Assembly: GCA_026545225.1 (NCBI GenBank)
Contig: CM048854.1
Location: 26,952,730 to 27,016,729, forward strand
DNA: 64,000 nt
Direction of reading: 5' to 3'
Source: Cornus controversa
Lineage: Eukaryota; Streptophyta; Magnoliopsida; Cornales; Cornaceae
The notes below the pieces were generated by a model. The model was not told where the DNA came from, made no database searches, and was given only the letters and a program-made list of their open reading frames with translations. The translations under genes were made by a program, and so were the position numbers. Positions 35,100 to 47,456 of the stretch are shown in pieces. Position 1 is the first letter of the stretch. Each line of letters begins with the position of its first letter.

Positions 35100-38000
35100 A
35101 TGGCTAGCAAGCCCTCCAACCGGGGTTTGAAGGAGAAGGATTATATGGAAGCGTATGAGAGATCCGATGATAATTCAAAACCTCAAGGACAATCATCAGA
35201 TGCTTTTGTTTTGCGAGAACAAAATTCGAAAGAGATTGGTGTTGGATTTGTCGAGGAGGATTACAGTGTCGAGAATCAAAAAGTGAAGTGGGATGCATTG
35301 AGGAAGAGCATCTATCGGTCAGTGAAAAGGGTATACACAGAGGATATTGGGATGGTAATGAAGGAGCTATTTGCCGAGCATAATCTGATCCGAGGAAGGG
35401 GTCTCCTTTGTCGTTGTTTGATGGAATACCAGATGGCGTCTCCACTTCACACAGAGCTGTTTGCTGCGTTGGTTGCCGCTGTGAATTCCAAGTTTCCGGA
35501 GGTGGGTCATCTTCTATTGAGAAGGATCCTTCTGCAGATAAAGACAGCGTATCAGCCGCATCACAAGGTAGGTGTTGTGCGAATTTTTTATTAGCTCAGT
35601 TCAACCTTTTACTGATTTGGGTTTGCCTCTGATTGTTCAATTTTTTTTTTTGGTATTGACAGAGACAATTATCAGTAGCTCTTAAGTTCTTAGCACATCT
35701 TGTAAATCAGAAAGTCGTTAACGGGCATGTGGCTTTGGAACTTCTCACGCTTCTGTTGGACAAGCCTACTAATGACAGTGTTGAACAAGCTTTTTACTTT
35801 GTCAAGGAATGCGGGTCAAGACTTCAACACCTATGCCCCCGAGGCTTGCGTGGTGAGTTTGCCATTAGTATTGTGTTGTGTTTCTAGTTGTCTATTCATT
35901 TATTTATTTTTTTGGGGAATTATGCTTTCCTGTTAGATTGTTTGTTTTCTTTGACTTGTTCTCCAATGTAGTATTGAATAATTAGATTTTTTCACTCATC
36001 CTCCCCCTTTCCGTTATGGCTGTTTTAGCCTCGATAGTAATGCTTGCAAAGCAAATTGGATTCATATCCAAACAAAAAAATGAAAAATTTCTGGAAAGTT
36101 CCTGTTTGTTTTTAAGACATTTGTCAAATCATATCTTCCCACAGCCTAAACCCCCCGGTAAGTTCATTCTCACGCTTCTGTTAAGTGGCCTAATCCGAAG
36201 ACTCTTTTTTGCATCACAAACCATCCAAATCATCGCTCTTACAATCTGTTACTGGGGAGTTCTATAAATAAGTGAAGTACCTTGTGGGGTACACGACTCT
36301 TGTGTGTAGTCACAGAATATGTTCCCAACATATCTGTTCAGACATGCACCTGGTGACCATTTCCAATATTCAAGTGTGTTCACATAAAACTATCTTATTA
36401 TGTTTCTTTTGTCACACTATTACTTTAATAAAAGTGTGCAATGCAATGTTGTTGAAGACATGACACACATTGGCATAAGGAGCATTTGATGATACAAGTG
36501 ATTGTTCAAGTTGTGGAACAAGAAGATGACCTGGCTCTTGCCTCTTCGTCTTAGTTATTAGTATTAGTAATAGTATTATGAGGGCTAATCTTGAGGATTG
36601 CTGGATTTTGGAAGGTTTTGGTATTTTATTATTAGTTTTTTAGTTGTTGCTGTATTTTTCAGAAAAGGAATTTGAGTGTTACTCATTATCACAATGTGTA
36701 GAATAAATTCTGAGAAGTTGTTAATTTCTTTTTAGGGTTTTACAATGCTTGTAGACAGGCGTAATTGGTTAAGAAAATGAGGGCCAAAAAATGACAAAAT
36801 TTGTAATTAATTCGGAGAAGTTGTTAATTTTGTTTTAGGGTTTTACAATAAATTTTGAGAAGTTTTTGCTCTCGTCCTTTATTTTAGGTTACACAAAATA
36901 TGTTGTTCCCCATGTATTTGAAGAGATATCAAGAGAGTCTAATTACATTGCTTGGGTTATATAGATTGGAATGCTAACTTTGTAAAATGGCTTGGGTATA
37001 CACGGTCAAGGTTTTCTCAACCAGCATTTAGGTACTTTAAGAGATGCTTATTAATTTTTTTAAGCATGTGCCTTGGTGCATCTTTTGGTAACCAATTGTA
37101 TGGGTCAGTTTGGTGATTTGGGTATAAAACTAATCAAAACTTTGTTGTGCAGAACATCAGTATTACTCGTGAAGAAGATAAATAATAGAGCTTCAACAAA
37201 CCTTTGTGAAGACTCAACTTCTCTCTAGGTTTGTATATCATTTATGATGTTTTTGATTGATTATGCAGCCGCTACCTGAATGAAAATGCCCTTATACACA
37301 AATTGTTTGTGGTTAGTATATATGATTATATTAACAGGCGGAGATTTTAGATGATTGCTTTAGTTGTTGCAGGTCATTTGATTACATTAAAGGTTTTGTT
37401 TACTTCTGAGTACTTAGTGGTTTAGAGCTCTTGTAAACAAGGGTTTATCCCTTTGGTGTTAATAAATGGATATGCTTTATTCATTAAACATGAAAAAAAA
37501 CATATTGGTTACAAATTTTTTTTTTTTTTCTGTTACCTCATGCTTATAGTTTAAAACTGAAGCTTTTTATTTCTCTTAAAATTTCATGTTATCTACTTGT
37601 TTTCATTTGTAGTTCGATTATTACAAAGCTTTGTTACATAAGTGTGCATAATGTATAACTAGAGAAGTAAAATCAGCAATCTATGTAGCTCATACACTAT
37701 CTTGCATGTTATGAATTAGATGCAGAGTAGGTGAACAGGTTATACATGAGCATTCAGGCAATTGCTTCTCATAGGCACTTTTTACAATTTTGTTGTTTAA
37801 TTTTGCAAATTAACAACAATGGCATTTATTTATTGTGCTTCAGTGAAGAATGGATTGCTAAGGGACCTAAAGTACTTCTATCGCATGCTAATTAGTTGTA
37901 GTTGCAATTATAATGGGTTAATGTGTATAATTGTTGCTGTACAATTTCTGATGTGTAATAAAAATGGATTACAGATAAATAATGACATAATAAATGACAC

Positions 38001-41000
38001 TATTATGCTCATTTTTATGTTTTGGCTTTGGACTTTGCATGGACTCAATTGTTCATGGAAATACATGGTCCAATATTGTATAGTTTTCAGGTTGGAAAAA
38101 GATGATGTGAAAAATTGCGTTTGAATTGACTATATATTAGCATCAAAGCTTTTGAAAAGGTCTATTTATTTCATTTCTTATAAAATGTTACGTGTTTTTA
38201 ATGACCCATCATTATTTTTATAACTCCCACACATTTTTTTGTTTGTTTTATATTTGCTGTTTTAAGATAATTTAATTTTACAACATTTCAACCCTCTCTA
38301 CATATCTTAAAATTTAGAATTTCCCACATACCATCTCTGTACCTTAATACATGTAACATGATGGCTTAGACTTACACAGGTTCACCCCCCAAATAATGAA
38401 ATAAAACAATTTCATTCAAGGCTATTTGTCGAAGTTAGTCAAAAATTGATTCCATTTTGCTTATTTTAGTTATACACTTGATGGAATGATAATGAAGTAT
38501 CATTTTCAAGTCTTATTTCTGAGCATAGCCAAAAATTGAAATAGGAATGTTTGATCCCCAATATTTGTGGGCCTCTCATATATAGGTTTTGGATGCTGAT
38601 TATTGGACCCTGTTCCTATAGACCACACCCATACATTAAACAATGTTTATTTCTCATTGCATATTTAAAGAATGAGTAACTGTCATTGCAACTATGGCTT
38701 TGGTGTATGTATAACCACAATTAGCTATAGGTATTGTTGAATGGTGTAGCAGTAGCTCTGTGTTGCTTCTGACCAGAAATCCTGTTTCCTCTTTTTATTT
38801 TCAAGCCCTTATTTTTAAAGGTATAAAGAGTCAATCATCTACTCTGTGATTTATTTTATATTATATATTTGTTTTCTACTGCTTCAAACTTTTGGATTAT
38901 ACTATTCTCCAGTTTACCTATCGTCAGTTTTACACCCTAATTGTATACATTTGTATGCATACACAGCCTGTGGCCTCACTCATGTCCCCTTCTTTGCTTG
39001 ATTTCTCTTAGATAATGTACTGATGTTTATCAATTTATACAGGTATTTTGGAACGTTTTCCTGGAATTCTTCATGAGGGAGTAATAGGTAAACGGGTTCA
39101 GTTCTTGATTGAGGGTCTAATGACAATAACAAAAGCAAAGTTTCAGGTATTCTCTCTCTCTTCCTTTTTTTTCTTTTTCTTTTTTATTTGTAGGGTATAT
39201 TAGCTTTTATCCATATTTAGCAGTCAAGAATGAGAAGTACTTGAATGGCTTCATGTGAATACGTATGCAGGGGTGCCCAGCTGTTCGTCCAGTGCTGGAC
39301 CTTGTTAAGCAGAAAGATCAGTTTACCCATGAAATATCTCTATTGGAAGAGATCAATCCAGAAGATGCTTTAGGTATGTCTTAATAAAAAAATTCTGATA
39401 AGCTTTTTGCTAGTTTTCTTTTATTTATATTTTATTGTTATATTTTTATTTTCTGCATCAGATATTTTCAACCCAGATCCTCAGTTCTTAAGGAACGAGG
39501 AGCATTATAAGGAGTTGAAGAAGACCATAATTGATGAGGAGTCTGATGATGAAGCAGATTTAGATACAGTCTCAGATGATGAAGATGGTGAAGAGTCAGA
39601 TGAAAAGGAAGCGGAGAAAATGAAAAACAAAGATGAGACAGAGATTTCTATAAATCTTCGGATTAAAATTCGTCTTGCAGTTACATGTCGTGTTAATTAT
39701 GAAGAGATTGGTCATGAGCTATTAAACATAAAACTAGAGCCTGGTCAGGAGGTGCGTAATATGAACTCTACCTTCAATTGATGTCTTTTTTTTTTTTTTG
39801 GTATTAAATCTGCAGTTCTTTTTATTTTTTTTCCAGAATTTTAGCATCCGCAGTTATTTGTAGATTGAAGACTTGGTTTCAAGTCTCCCCTTGATAACAG
39901 AAAAAATTGAAGAATATATAAATAAAAAGGAGACAAAAAATCAACACCCAAGACATCTTTAGCATTTAATTAAAAGTCATAAAAGCATTTTAAATTCTCG
40001 CAAGTCTATTGCAGTGAAATAGAGGGAACAATGGGTGTTTCTTTTTCTATTGCACTCAGTTAGGGTTTGTGCAATATTGTGAGCACCAGAAGATGTTTGT
40101 TGTTGGCTTTATGATGTGCCCTCTTCTTTATTCTCTGTGTAACCCTACATTGTACTTCTATATATGACTGCAAATGGACTGTGGCAGGACAAGAATCTAG
40201 CAAAAAAAGGCCTTTTTACTCATTGAATCGGAGGATATAGAAATCAAAACCTTGAATTAAAATTGTATATTATCAACTTCAATGAGTAATAATTACACAG
40301 TCCACATTGAAGAACTTGTGAATATATGTATGAAGTTATGTGTTGGTCAACATGTTTCCTTTGACAAGTAGACGAGGGGGTATTAGCAATCTGTAACTAA
40401 GGAGGAGATATCACGTGATCCGTATTACACTATTACCTTGGGAGAAAACTCAAGATTTCGAATATATAAAACACATGGAAAGAAGCTGGAATAATATGTC
40501 TGGCTACAAAGTGATTTTTCTTTATTCAAATAATCTTGTTAGGTATTTTATCTGGACAACTTGGGCTGTTTAGGATGGCCGATGTGTGAACCTATGAGGT
40601 CATGGTCACATTTCATCACCCGATAGGGGTGATGAAATATATTGTTCTTAGTTTATTTTGTGGGTACTGGGGAGAAATTGTAAATCTATGGAGCTTTTAT
40701 TGGCTTTTGTGGATAGCTTCTTGGCTTTCCTTTGTATTTGGGATAGGCTCCCCTTTGAAAGTGGTTTTCCTTTTTCTCTCAAGAGTGCTTGGGCAGCACT
40801 TTTATGTTACTGTCATTTTCCCCATTTTTTTACTCTCTTTGGTGTACAAAACACTGATTCTTTCTAGGTATATCCTTATCTCATACATATAGTTGTACAT
40901 TCTATATAAATTAATAGAAACTTTTCTCTCCAATAAAATTGGGGGAAAAAAGTTACTTAAAAGTCCATCAGATCAGGTTTGTCGCCTATTTGTTTAATTC

Positions 41001-42098
41001 TATATAATAGGATGCTTGTGGCTGAGTAATCCGAAGTAACACGGATCTCATTTATGGCATTCATTCTTTAGACTGTCCATTGACAACTGTTGCTAGAGTT
41101 CACTTGAGGTCTAGCATTGTTGTTCTTGTTGATTCTCCTTATAAATAAAAGGAAGATCATTTCCATAAGAATTTAACAAAGAAGATTAAAGTTTTTAACA
41201 CTATTCTAGGTACGCTTCTGTTATGATATGAAGTTGAATTCTGCTGTTATGTAATTGCACTTTGTGTTGTTTTCTTTTCCCCCCGTGTTTGTTTCTTTTT
41301 TTTGCTTGCATTTAATTCTTAAATATTGCACTTTTGTTAACTTAGGGCAAGTTCTAAATAACTTGGACAGCTACTGAGTTTTTGATCTGGGTTATGCAGA
41401 TGGTACTATGTGCTATGATATTGGAATGTTGCTGTGAAGAGGAAGCTTACAACCCATACTATGGCCTTTTGGGGCAGCGGTTTTGTGAGGTCAACAAGGT
41501 CTACCAGGAAAATTTTGAGAAATGCTTTGTCCAGCATTATTTTACGATTCATCTGCTTGAGATAAATAAGATGCATATTGTGGCGTGCTTTTTTGCCCAT
41601 TTACTTGGCACTGAAGCTCTTTCTTGGCATATTTTATCCTGTATACGTCTAACTATAGATGAAGCCACTCCCTTTGTCCGTAACTTTCTCAGGACTCTCT
41701 TCAAGGTAACTTTATGGGGGTTTAATGTATTTTTTGTTGCCCTTCTCTTGGGAGTTTTGTAGTCCTATACTTTTTGTTTGTCATACCATCAATTCTGTAG
41801 GAGCTGATGACATTTCTGAAGCCTTGTGAGATTTCTTATTGATTTTTGCAATTTTTAGATGCCACTAATGTCAATCTTTTTATGGTTTCTTGTACAGGGA
41901 CTTTTGGTGCACCTTGACCACGGCGATCTGGAAATGCTGCTGACTGATCCTAACATGCAGGAGTCATTTGAGGGGATGTTCCCAAAGGATGATCCCATGA
42001 GCACTCTGTTTTCTATCAAGTTCTTTACTTGTATGGGGCTTGGCAACATCACAGAACACTTGCACTTGCAAGAATACCTGGATAATGTGCCAATATAA
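35100..42098 (+). CDS. CWC22: Pre-mRNA-splicing factor CWC22-like protein, short form
   Basis: CWC22 is a spliceosome protein that binds eIF4A-III and helps load the exon junction complex. Seven exons join in frame with GT-AG borders: 35100-35567, 35663-35852, 39043-39146, 39271-39373, 39462-39751, 41400-41705 and 41898-42098, giving 553 residues. The MIF4G domain spans about residues 65-285, with WDALRKSI, NLIRGRGLLCR and FPEVGHLLLRRILLQ motifs. An acidic D/E/S linker at about 312-345 is followed by an MA3 domain (about 349-465: INLRIKIRLAV, LGQRFCEVNKVYQENFEKCF, FFAHLLGTEALSWH). Intron 2 is 3.2 kb. The reading frame closes soon after the MA3 region (YLDNVPI), so the long RS-rich C-terminal tail usual in plant CWC22 is missing. 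Compared with the family, the N-terminal charged region is also short. No frameshift or stop breaks it. It may be a diverged paralogue. Confidence 0.88.
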
Positions 42099-42243
42099 TT
42101 ATTAATGTAAGAATTGTAATTCTGCTGATTCAGTCTCAAAGATCTAATGAAAGTTGAAGTGATGGTGGACACAGGAAGAGTAGAGATTAATTTACTTTTT
42201 AAACTCTCAAGGGATTTGTCTTGTGAACTTATTTATCAATTAA

Positions 42244-42575
42244 GATGTGTTTGTTACGCAACAATGGAATAGAATGAACATTCCTTTAAAGTGAGAATGA
42301 GAATGGAAGGGTCATTCCCATTCTATTGTTGGTTTCAAACATGAAATGATGATTACATTATTTTTGGTAATTAGATTTTATTTTTTAATGTTTATTAGGA
42401 ATAGAATGACCATTTCATATGTTGAATAGTGGAATGAATTTTTATTCTTTTTATTTCAAAGAAATAACGCAGAATGGTTGTTTCCACTTTAATTTTTCTT
42501 GCCAAACAAATAAATAGATCTAAAAAAGTAATATTGACATTCTATTTCATTTCATTGTTGCGTACCAAACGTAAC
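42244..42575. mobile_element. MITE just downstream of the CWC22 gene
   Basis: The left end GATGTGTTTGTTACGCAACA and the reverse complement of the right end, GTTACGTTTGGTACGCAACA, form imperfect inverted repeats. ATTAA at 42239-42243 and 42576-42580 forms a 5-bp direct duplication. The 332-bp core is rich in GGAATGG and CATTCC motifs, and similar motifs recur at 48570-48815. No coding capacity. Confidence 0.7.
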
Positions 42576-42732
42576 ATTAAAGAATGAAAATCAGAAAAAG
42601 AGTTTGAACTCGAGTAACACTATTCTTGTTCTCCATTCTCAATGTATATTATCAGTGTGCAAATTCCGAGCTAGTTATGCCTCCTAGACTTCCCCAGTTA
42701 ATTGCAGAGAAAATGGGGGAAGGAAAATCCAA

Positions 42733-42972
42733 TTTGACAATAAAAGTGTGGTTTAACTGAATCTTCATCCTAATTAAGTTATTAACAAACTCGCTTATCG
42801 ATTGTGATAGGTTCCCTCTGATTGATTACAGAGAAAATACATATAAAAGTCCACAAAATTGCATATATAGAGTAGAAGATTTTCTTTACTCTGATTTAAG
42901 CAACCACCTAATGTTGCACTAAGGGTTTCCACAACCAAAAAAAATAGTGATATATAGTTGCTGTTGCTGCTT
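42733..42972. repeat. Duplicated non-coding block, copy A
   Basis: About 240 bp starting TTTGACAATAAAAGTGTGGT and ending GTTGCTGTTGCTGCT. It recurs in the same orientation at 54024-54290, with very few substitutions and some indels. The first 81 aligned bases differ at only two positions by eye. No function is known. Confidence 0.85.
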
Positions 42973-43189
42973 TCAAACTCTAGCATGGACAAACAACACA
43001 TTGCAGGGGTAGACACATTCCATTAACTGAATATCTTGCACAATTCACAAAGTTTGGATAATTTTACATAAGAAATAACTGGCTATCTCAAACAAAGAGT
43101 ATGTTTCATCTGTCTAACCAAATAACAGATTCATATAAATTGAGAACAATATGCAGGACTAACTCTTTGAATCCTATCAACTTCTACTT

Positions 43190-43339
43190 GAAATTGCATT
43201 CTCTATGGTTCATCCAAATAACATTATTGCCCTGTGTCGATTATCTCGAATATCCACACACACACACACACACATATATAGCATTCTATATGGTTCATCC
43301 AAATAACATTATTGCTTTGTGTCGATTATCTCGTATATC

Positions 43340-43371
<32 letters not shown>

Positions 43372-43372
43372 A
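43190..43372. repeat. Tandem duplication of about 90 bp ending in (CA)n(TA)n
   Basis: Two adjacent copies of a GCATTCTCTATGGTTCATCC-type unit (second copy GCATTCTATATGGTTCATCC) each end in TATCCACACACACA followed by CATATATA. The second CA run is longer. The open frame at 43101-43409 is a by-product. Confidence 0.85.
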
Positions 43373-43409
43373 AGAGAAGAGAGCAAAAGTAGTCTTCCAA
43401 GTATCTTGA

Positions 43410-44566
43410 ATCAGATAAACTTCACTGTTCATAACTTCATATGACACTGCCCTGTATTCTTTGATCACCTATTCGTTCATCTCCTGGCAACAACACAATA
43501 TCAAAATAAATAGCAGATCTTCAATAATGTAGAAGTACGCAATAAAGAATCTTTCACATCTCTGCTGTTGCTTGATAAGAAACAAACCAAAAATTAATTG
43601 TAAAAATAAAGGCTATGTTAAGAATAGCAAATCAATACATTTGAAAGTGCCACACTCATGTTGACCTAGGTGAGAATTTAAAGGTTTTGCAAAATTGGAA
43701 ACATTGAATAAATATCTTTTTAATGATTTAGTTTAAATTTTGATCAAGACATTTAAGAACTAGATTGAATAAATAAAGGATTGAGAAACTGTTGTGTTAA
43801 CAAACAGGCAAACATTTGGTTAAGTTGAAAATTTTGAATTTAGATTCATTTTTTAAATTCGCTATAAGCTTTTTACATCAAAACAAGATGTTTATAGCTC
43901 AAGTTCTGTATGATTTTTAAAATCCTTTTGAGTCTCACAACTGGCTCTCCATACTGACAGGAATTCCTTAGATGGTATAAACCTATTTAGAATTCTACTT
44001 AAACATATTTACACACTTTACAATATTCGTTTTGTTTTGCAAAAAGAACATAATAGTGCGAAACAGGTTAAACAAAGAGTTTACAATAATACCAAACAAG
44101 TATATAAAACCTTTAGAAATTTCTACTGTTACCTATTTTCAGAGAGATCTAAAGCAGAGCAAAGCCAGATAGTGGACAGCTTTAGTAATAACAAAAAAGA
44201 AAAATAAAGATAAATTATGACTGATATTTATATCGAATATTATTGATGATTTTGAAACTTGAATCCTTTATAAAAAAATGATTTTTTTGCTTCTAAGAAA
44301 AATGAGTTTGAAAAAATAGTATACATATAATGTGTGTAAGAGAAATTACGGTGTTCAAGAGATCTTGAAGGAGTGAAAATGACTTACTCGGTTGGCTTGG
44401 GAAGAGAGGAGATAGAGAGGCAGGCTGCAGCCTGCAAGTGATCTAAGATAGAGAAAGAGAAAAAGGATAAAAATGGAGGAATAGACAATTGATCTAATAG
44501 AAAGAGAGAAACGAAAGAGAAAATATATGAAAACAATGATGTTGTGGAGTTAAAGCTTCAGGGACG

Positions 44567-44604
<38 letters not shown>

Positions 44605-45080
44605 CCGTTGTAGCTATATCTATTGCATTTAATGCTTTAATTAAAATTAGTGATGTACAATTTGGTGTGGCCAGCCATCTGATGATCGACACGCATCCTT
44701 GCCTATATTAATACAAGACACGCTAAATTCAAATATATATATATACAGTATATATATAAAAAGACGGAGAGAAACGTATAATATATGAAATGTGACTTTT
44801 GTTGGGGTTGGTGCTTCAAGACGAAGTCAAACAAATGAGGGTTTGCTTGAGATCTTCCACTGAAAAGTTACTGGCAGTACAATCTACAGTAAAAGACAGG
44901 TTGTATTCGTACCTATAAACAAACATAAATTTCACTGTATTTATAAATCAAGAAATAATTTAGATAACAAAAATATCAAGAATCTTTGATATTTTTAACA
45001 CAGCAAAAATAAAGTATTAATTATATTAATTAAGTAATTATACATTAGATTTCAATAACATAAATTTCACTGTATTTACA
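43410..45080. other. AT-rich intergenic DNA with (TA)n at 44570-44600
   Basis: No gene recognised. A pure TA run of about 31 bp lies at 44570-44600 and a second, interrupted one at about 44733-44758. A GA-rich patch lies at about 44400-44530. Confidence 0.45.
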
Positions 45081-46231
45081 TGTTACGCCCCAAATTCCCA
45101 TACCCAGAACGGTGCAAGAACTCAAGGGTGAAGAATTTACACATCAACACATTTTATCCTTAATCCTTCTCTGATAGCACGTTGTCACGCCCATATTCCT
45201 ACTAATGGGCCCCTTGCTAAACGACAAATCAAAACAGATCATCAATCCAGCCCAATATACACTTACGGTGCTTCGATTAATCAAACATCTAGCATAGCAT
45301 GTATCGAAACTTGCTAGTTTTTACCACCCATATATGACTAATTCTTCGATTAATTGAAAGCCAGTGTTTCAATTAATTGAAGGATTCGATTAATTGAAAG
45401 ACTGGTTTTGATTGATCGTTGCCTTTCCTGCTAAAGTTTTCATTTCCCTATCATTGTAGCTTCGAACACCGGTTTAAGCACATCAAATTATTCTCATATC
45501 CTAGCATACATCTAGGCGTGTTTATACACAACCATAACATGCATAAACATCAACCGAATCATAAAAACATTCATCAATTAAAAACATGCTCGATTCCTAC
45601 ATAAACTTTCTTATCCAAAAATCAGCATTTAAGGTATGTATGGCCATATACAATTCTCAAAAATGGAGTCTCATCATACATGTCTAAAAGTACTCGACCT
45701 GTTTACATCTCAGATGTGCAAATACAACAAAATAACTAAAGAAGAGTTTTTCACACTCTACACCCAACTCAAGGTTGGTTACCATCGGTTATCTCCTTAC
45801 AGAGCAAAGTCAACAGCTTACGGTCGTATGTTATGCAATTCACCCAAGTTCACATTTCATATTAATAAATAACTCAATTCATATGCACAGCATAACTACG
45901 TGTAATGCTTCCTAGCATTCTAGTCAAACGCTACAATTTTTCATTCACATGGCATACAAGTCAATATACATGACAAACCACAAATGCTCAATTTATTCTA
46001 TGCATCAATGCACAACTTCATCATACCTATAACATATGACAAAAATTAATTCGAACATAAAGTCCAACACAAAATTACATTGCTCTCAGAATTGTGCTCA
46101 TACTCACACACTCCGATGCGTGTTTATGCCCCATATCAATCCATAGTTATTTCGGACTACTAACCTATTCGGTAACAACCTTCTTGCGCAAGTTTGAGGT
46201 CTTTTAATCCCGGAACAAAGACCATGAAAAA
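45081..46231 (-). mobile_element. Truncated LTR relic, same broad type as the 7010-10203 element
   Basis: It begins TGTTACGCCCCAAATTCCC, resembling the TGTCACGCCCCAATTCCC start at 7010. Further along it shares short CGATTAATTGAAG-like repeats and the general order of the LTR at 7010. No opposite end or target duplication was found, so it is probably truncated. The frames at 45419-45872 are inside it and not genes. Confidence 0.4.
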
Positions 46232-46298
46232 TATCATATTGTCTTCTTTGGGCCAAGCCCGCACGGTTTTGCTCTTAGGTTTAATCCCCAAGGTTATG
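46232..46298. mobile_element. Fragment related to the TRIM LTR
   Basis: ATATCATATTGTC, CTTTGGGCCAAGCCCGCACG and GTTTTGCTCTTAGGTTTAA follow the same order as ATGATATTGTCCGCTTTGGG...CCCGCACGGTTTTGC in the TRIM LTRs at 8258 and 8581. About 65 bp remain. Confidence 0.65.
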
Positions 46299-46329
46299 CA
46301 ATAATAAAACGGTCTGTTAGAAAAACAAC

Positions 46330-46985
46330 TGAATATTAGAGCAAGTTGGAAATTTTAAATAATAAATTTGGGTTGAATATCTAAATTGATTATAAATTTA
46401 TAATATCAAAAGAAACATGTTCATAACTCTAAGTTCCATTTAACTTTCTCCAATTTGGAGCCTTATATTGGCCCATCCTTACTGAAAGGAATTCCATAAC
46501 AGTCCACATCCCATTTCTGATTTATATATGGACAGCTTTAATTATAGGAAAATAACGAAGAGAAGATTTAGAAAATTACATACATCTAAAATGCACAATG
46601 AGAACAGTCCTGAACCCTTTACTTTGCTGCTGATATCTTGCAGTCATCTACAAACATAAATTCCAACTATCAGTACATAAGAAAGAAAGTGGCGTTGTGA
46701 CTATTATTACTCACATGACATATGTATACAATATTAGTTATTTGAAGAAACATTAAACAAAAGGACACACATATTTTTGAAAATTTAAGCAAAACACATA
46801 TAGATATTCAATATTAAGAAGAAGTTACCTTTTGTAACATGAAATAGCCACCACGTGTGATATGATGAGGGACACTTAATTGTCTCCTGCCTTGTTGTGA
46901 CTTCACAGCCAGCTCATCATTCACGAAGAGCTAGGTTCTGGTGCTTGTAATCTTTTCCATTGGCTCCAACAGTTTGTAATATGTG
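46330..46985. other. Intergenic DNA, no gene seen
   Basis: AT-rich flank of the NLR pseudogene cluster with no recognisable coding or repeat structure. Confidence 0.45.
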
Positions 46986-46989
46986 CTAT

Positions 46990-47456
46990 TCTATCTCAAA
47001 CATTTATCCGAACATTTGGTATGTATTCTATCTTGTACCAATCCTCCCCACTTCCCTTCTCGCATCTCCTTTTGAGTTGTTCACCACATCCCCCAATTCC
47101 CAAAGTTGTGAGATTGGTTAGGCTTTGAATGCTGTCGAGAAGTGATACAACCTTAGGGCAATACCAAATTTTCAACAATTGGAGAGATGCAAGATTTCCC
47201 AACCAGTCAGGCTAGAGATTGCAGTGCAGGGACATGCTGGAAGGCCTCCGTCAAAGTACAGATCTCTGGGCATCCCATAACTTTCAAATCCTCAAGAGTT
47301 TTGAGGTGTTGCAGTCCCTCAGGCAATGGCTCAAGTTCATCACATTCCCATATAGATCGTGACTTAAGAGCACTGAGGTTTGACAATTCATTAGGCAACT
47401 TTCAAGTATCCGTTCAACATTTTCTGGCAAGGACTGTTCAAGCAACGAGCATTTAA
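46990..47456 (-). pseudogene. NLR (CC-NB-ARC-LRR) pseudogene piece: C-terminal LRRs
   Basis: Minus-strand frames encode leucine-rich-repeat motifs typical of the C-terminus of RGA-type resistance proteins: [40 protein letters not shown] and [20 protein letters not shown]. They are followed by a C-terminal [13 protein letters not shown]. The pieces lie in more than one frame with stops between them. The left-most end reads in the minus direction from a junction at 47456, where the plus-strand NLR piece begins. Confidence 0.75.

Noticed and set aside
39407..39781. 124-codon frame as a separate gene
   Set aside because: It is CWC22 exon 5 with intron sequence at both ends.
41382..41762. 126-codon frame as a separate gene
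   Set aside because: It is CWC22 exon 6 with flanking intron sequence.
43101..43409. 102-codon frame with TH repeats
   Set aside because: Created by a tandem duplication containing CA repeats.
45076..46320. Intact LTR element starting at TGTTACGCCCC
   Set aside because: No matching TTACA duplication or second end could be found downstream. Kept only as a truncated relic.
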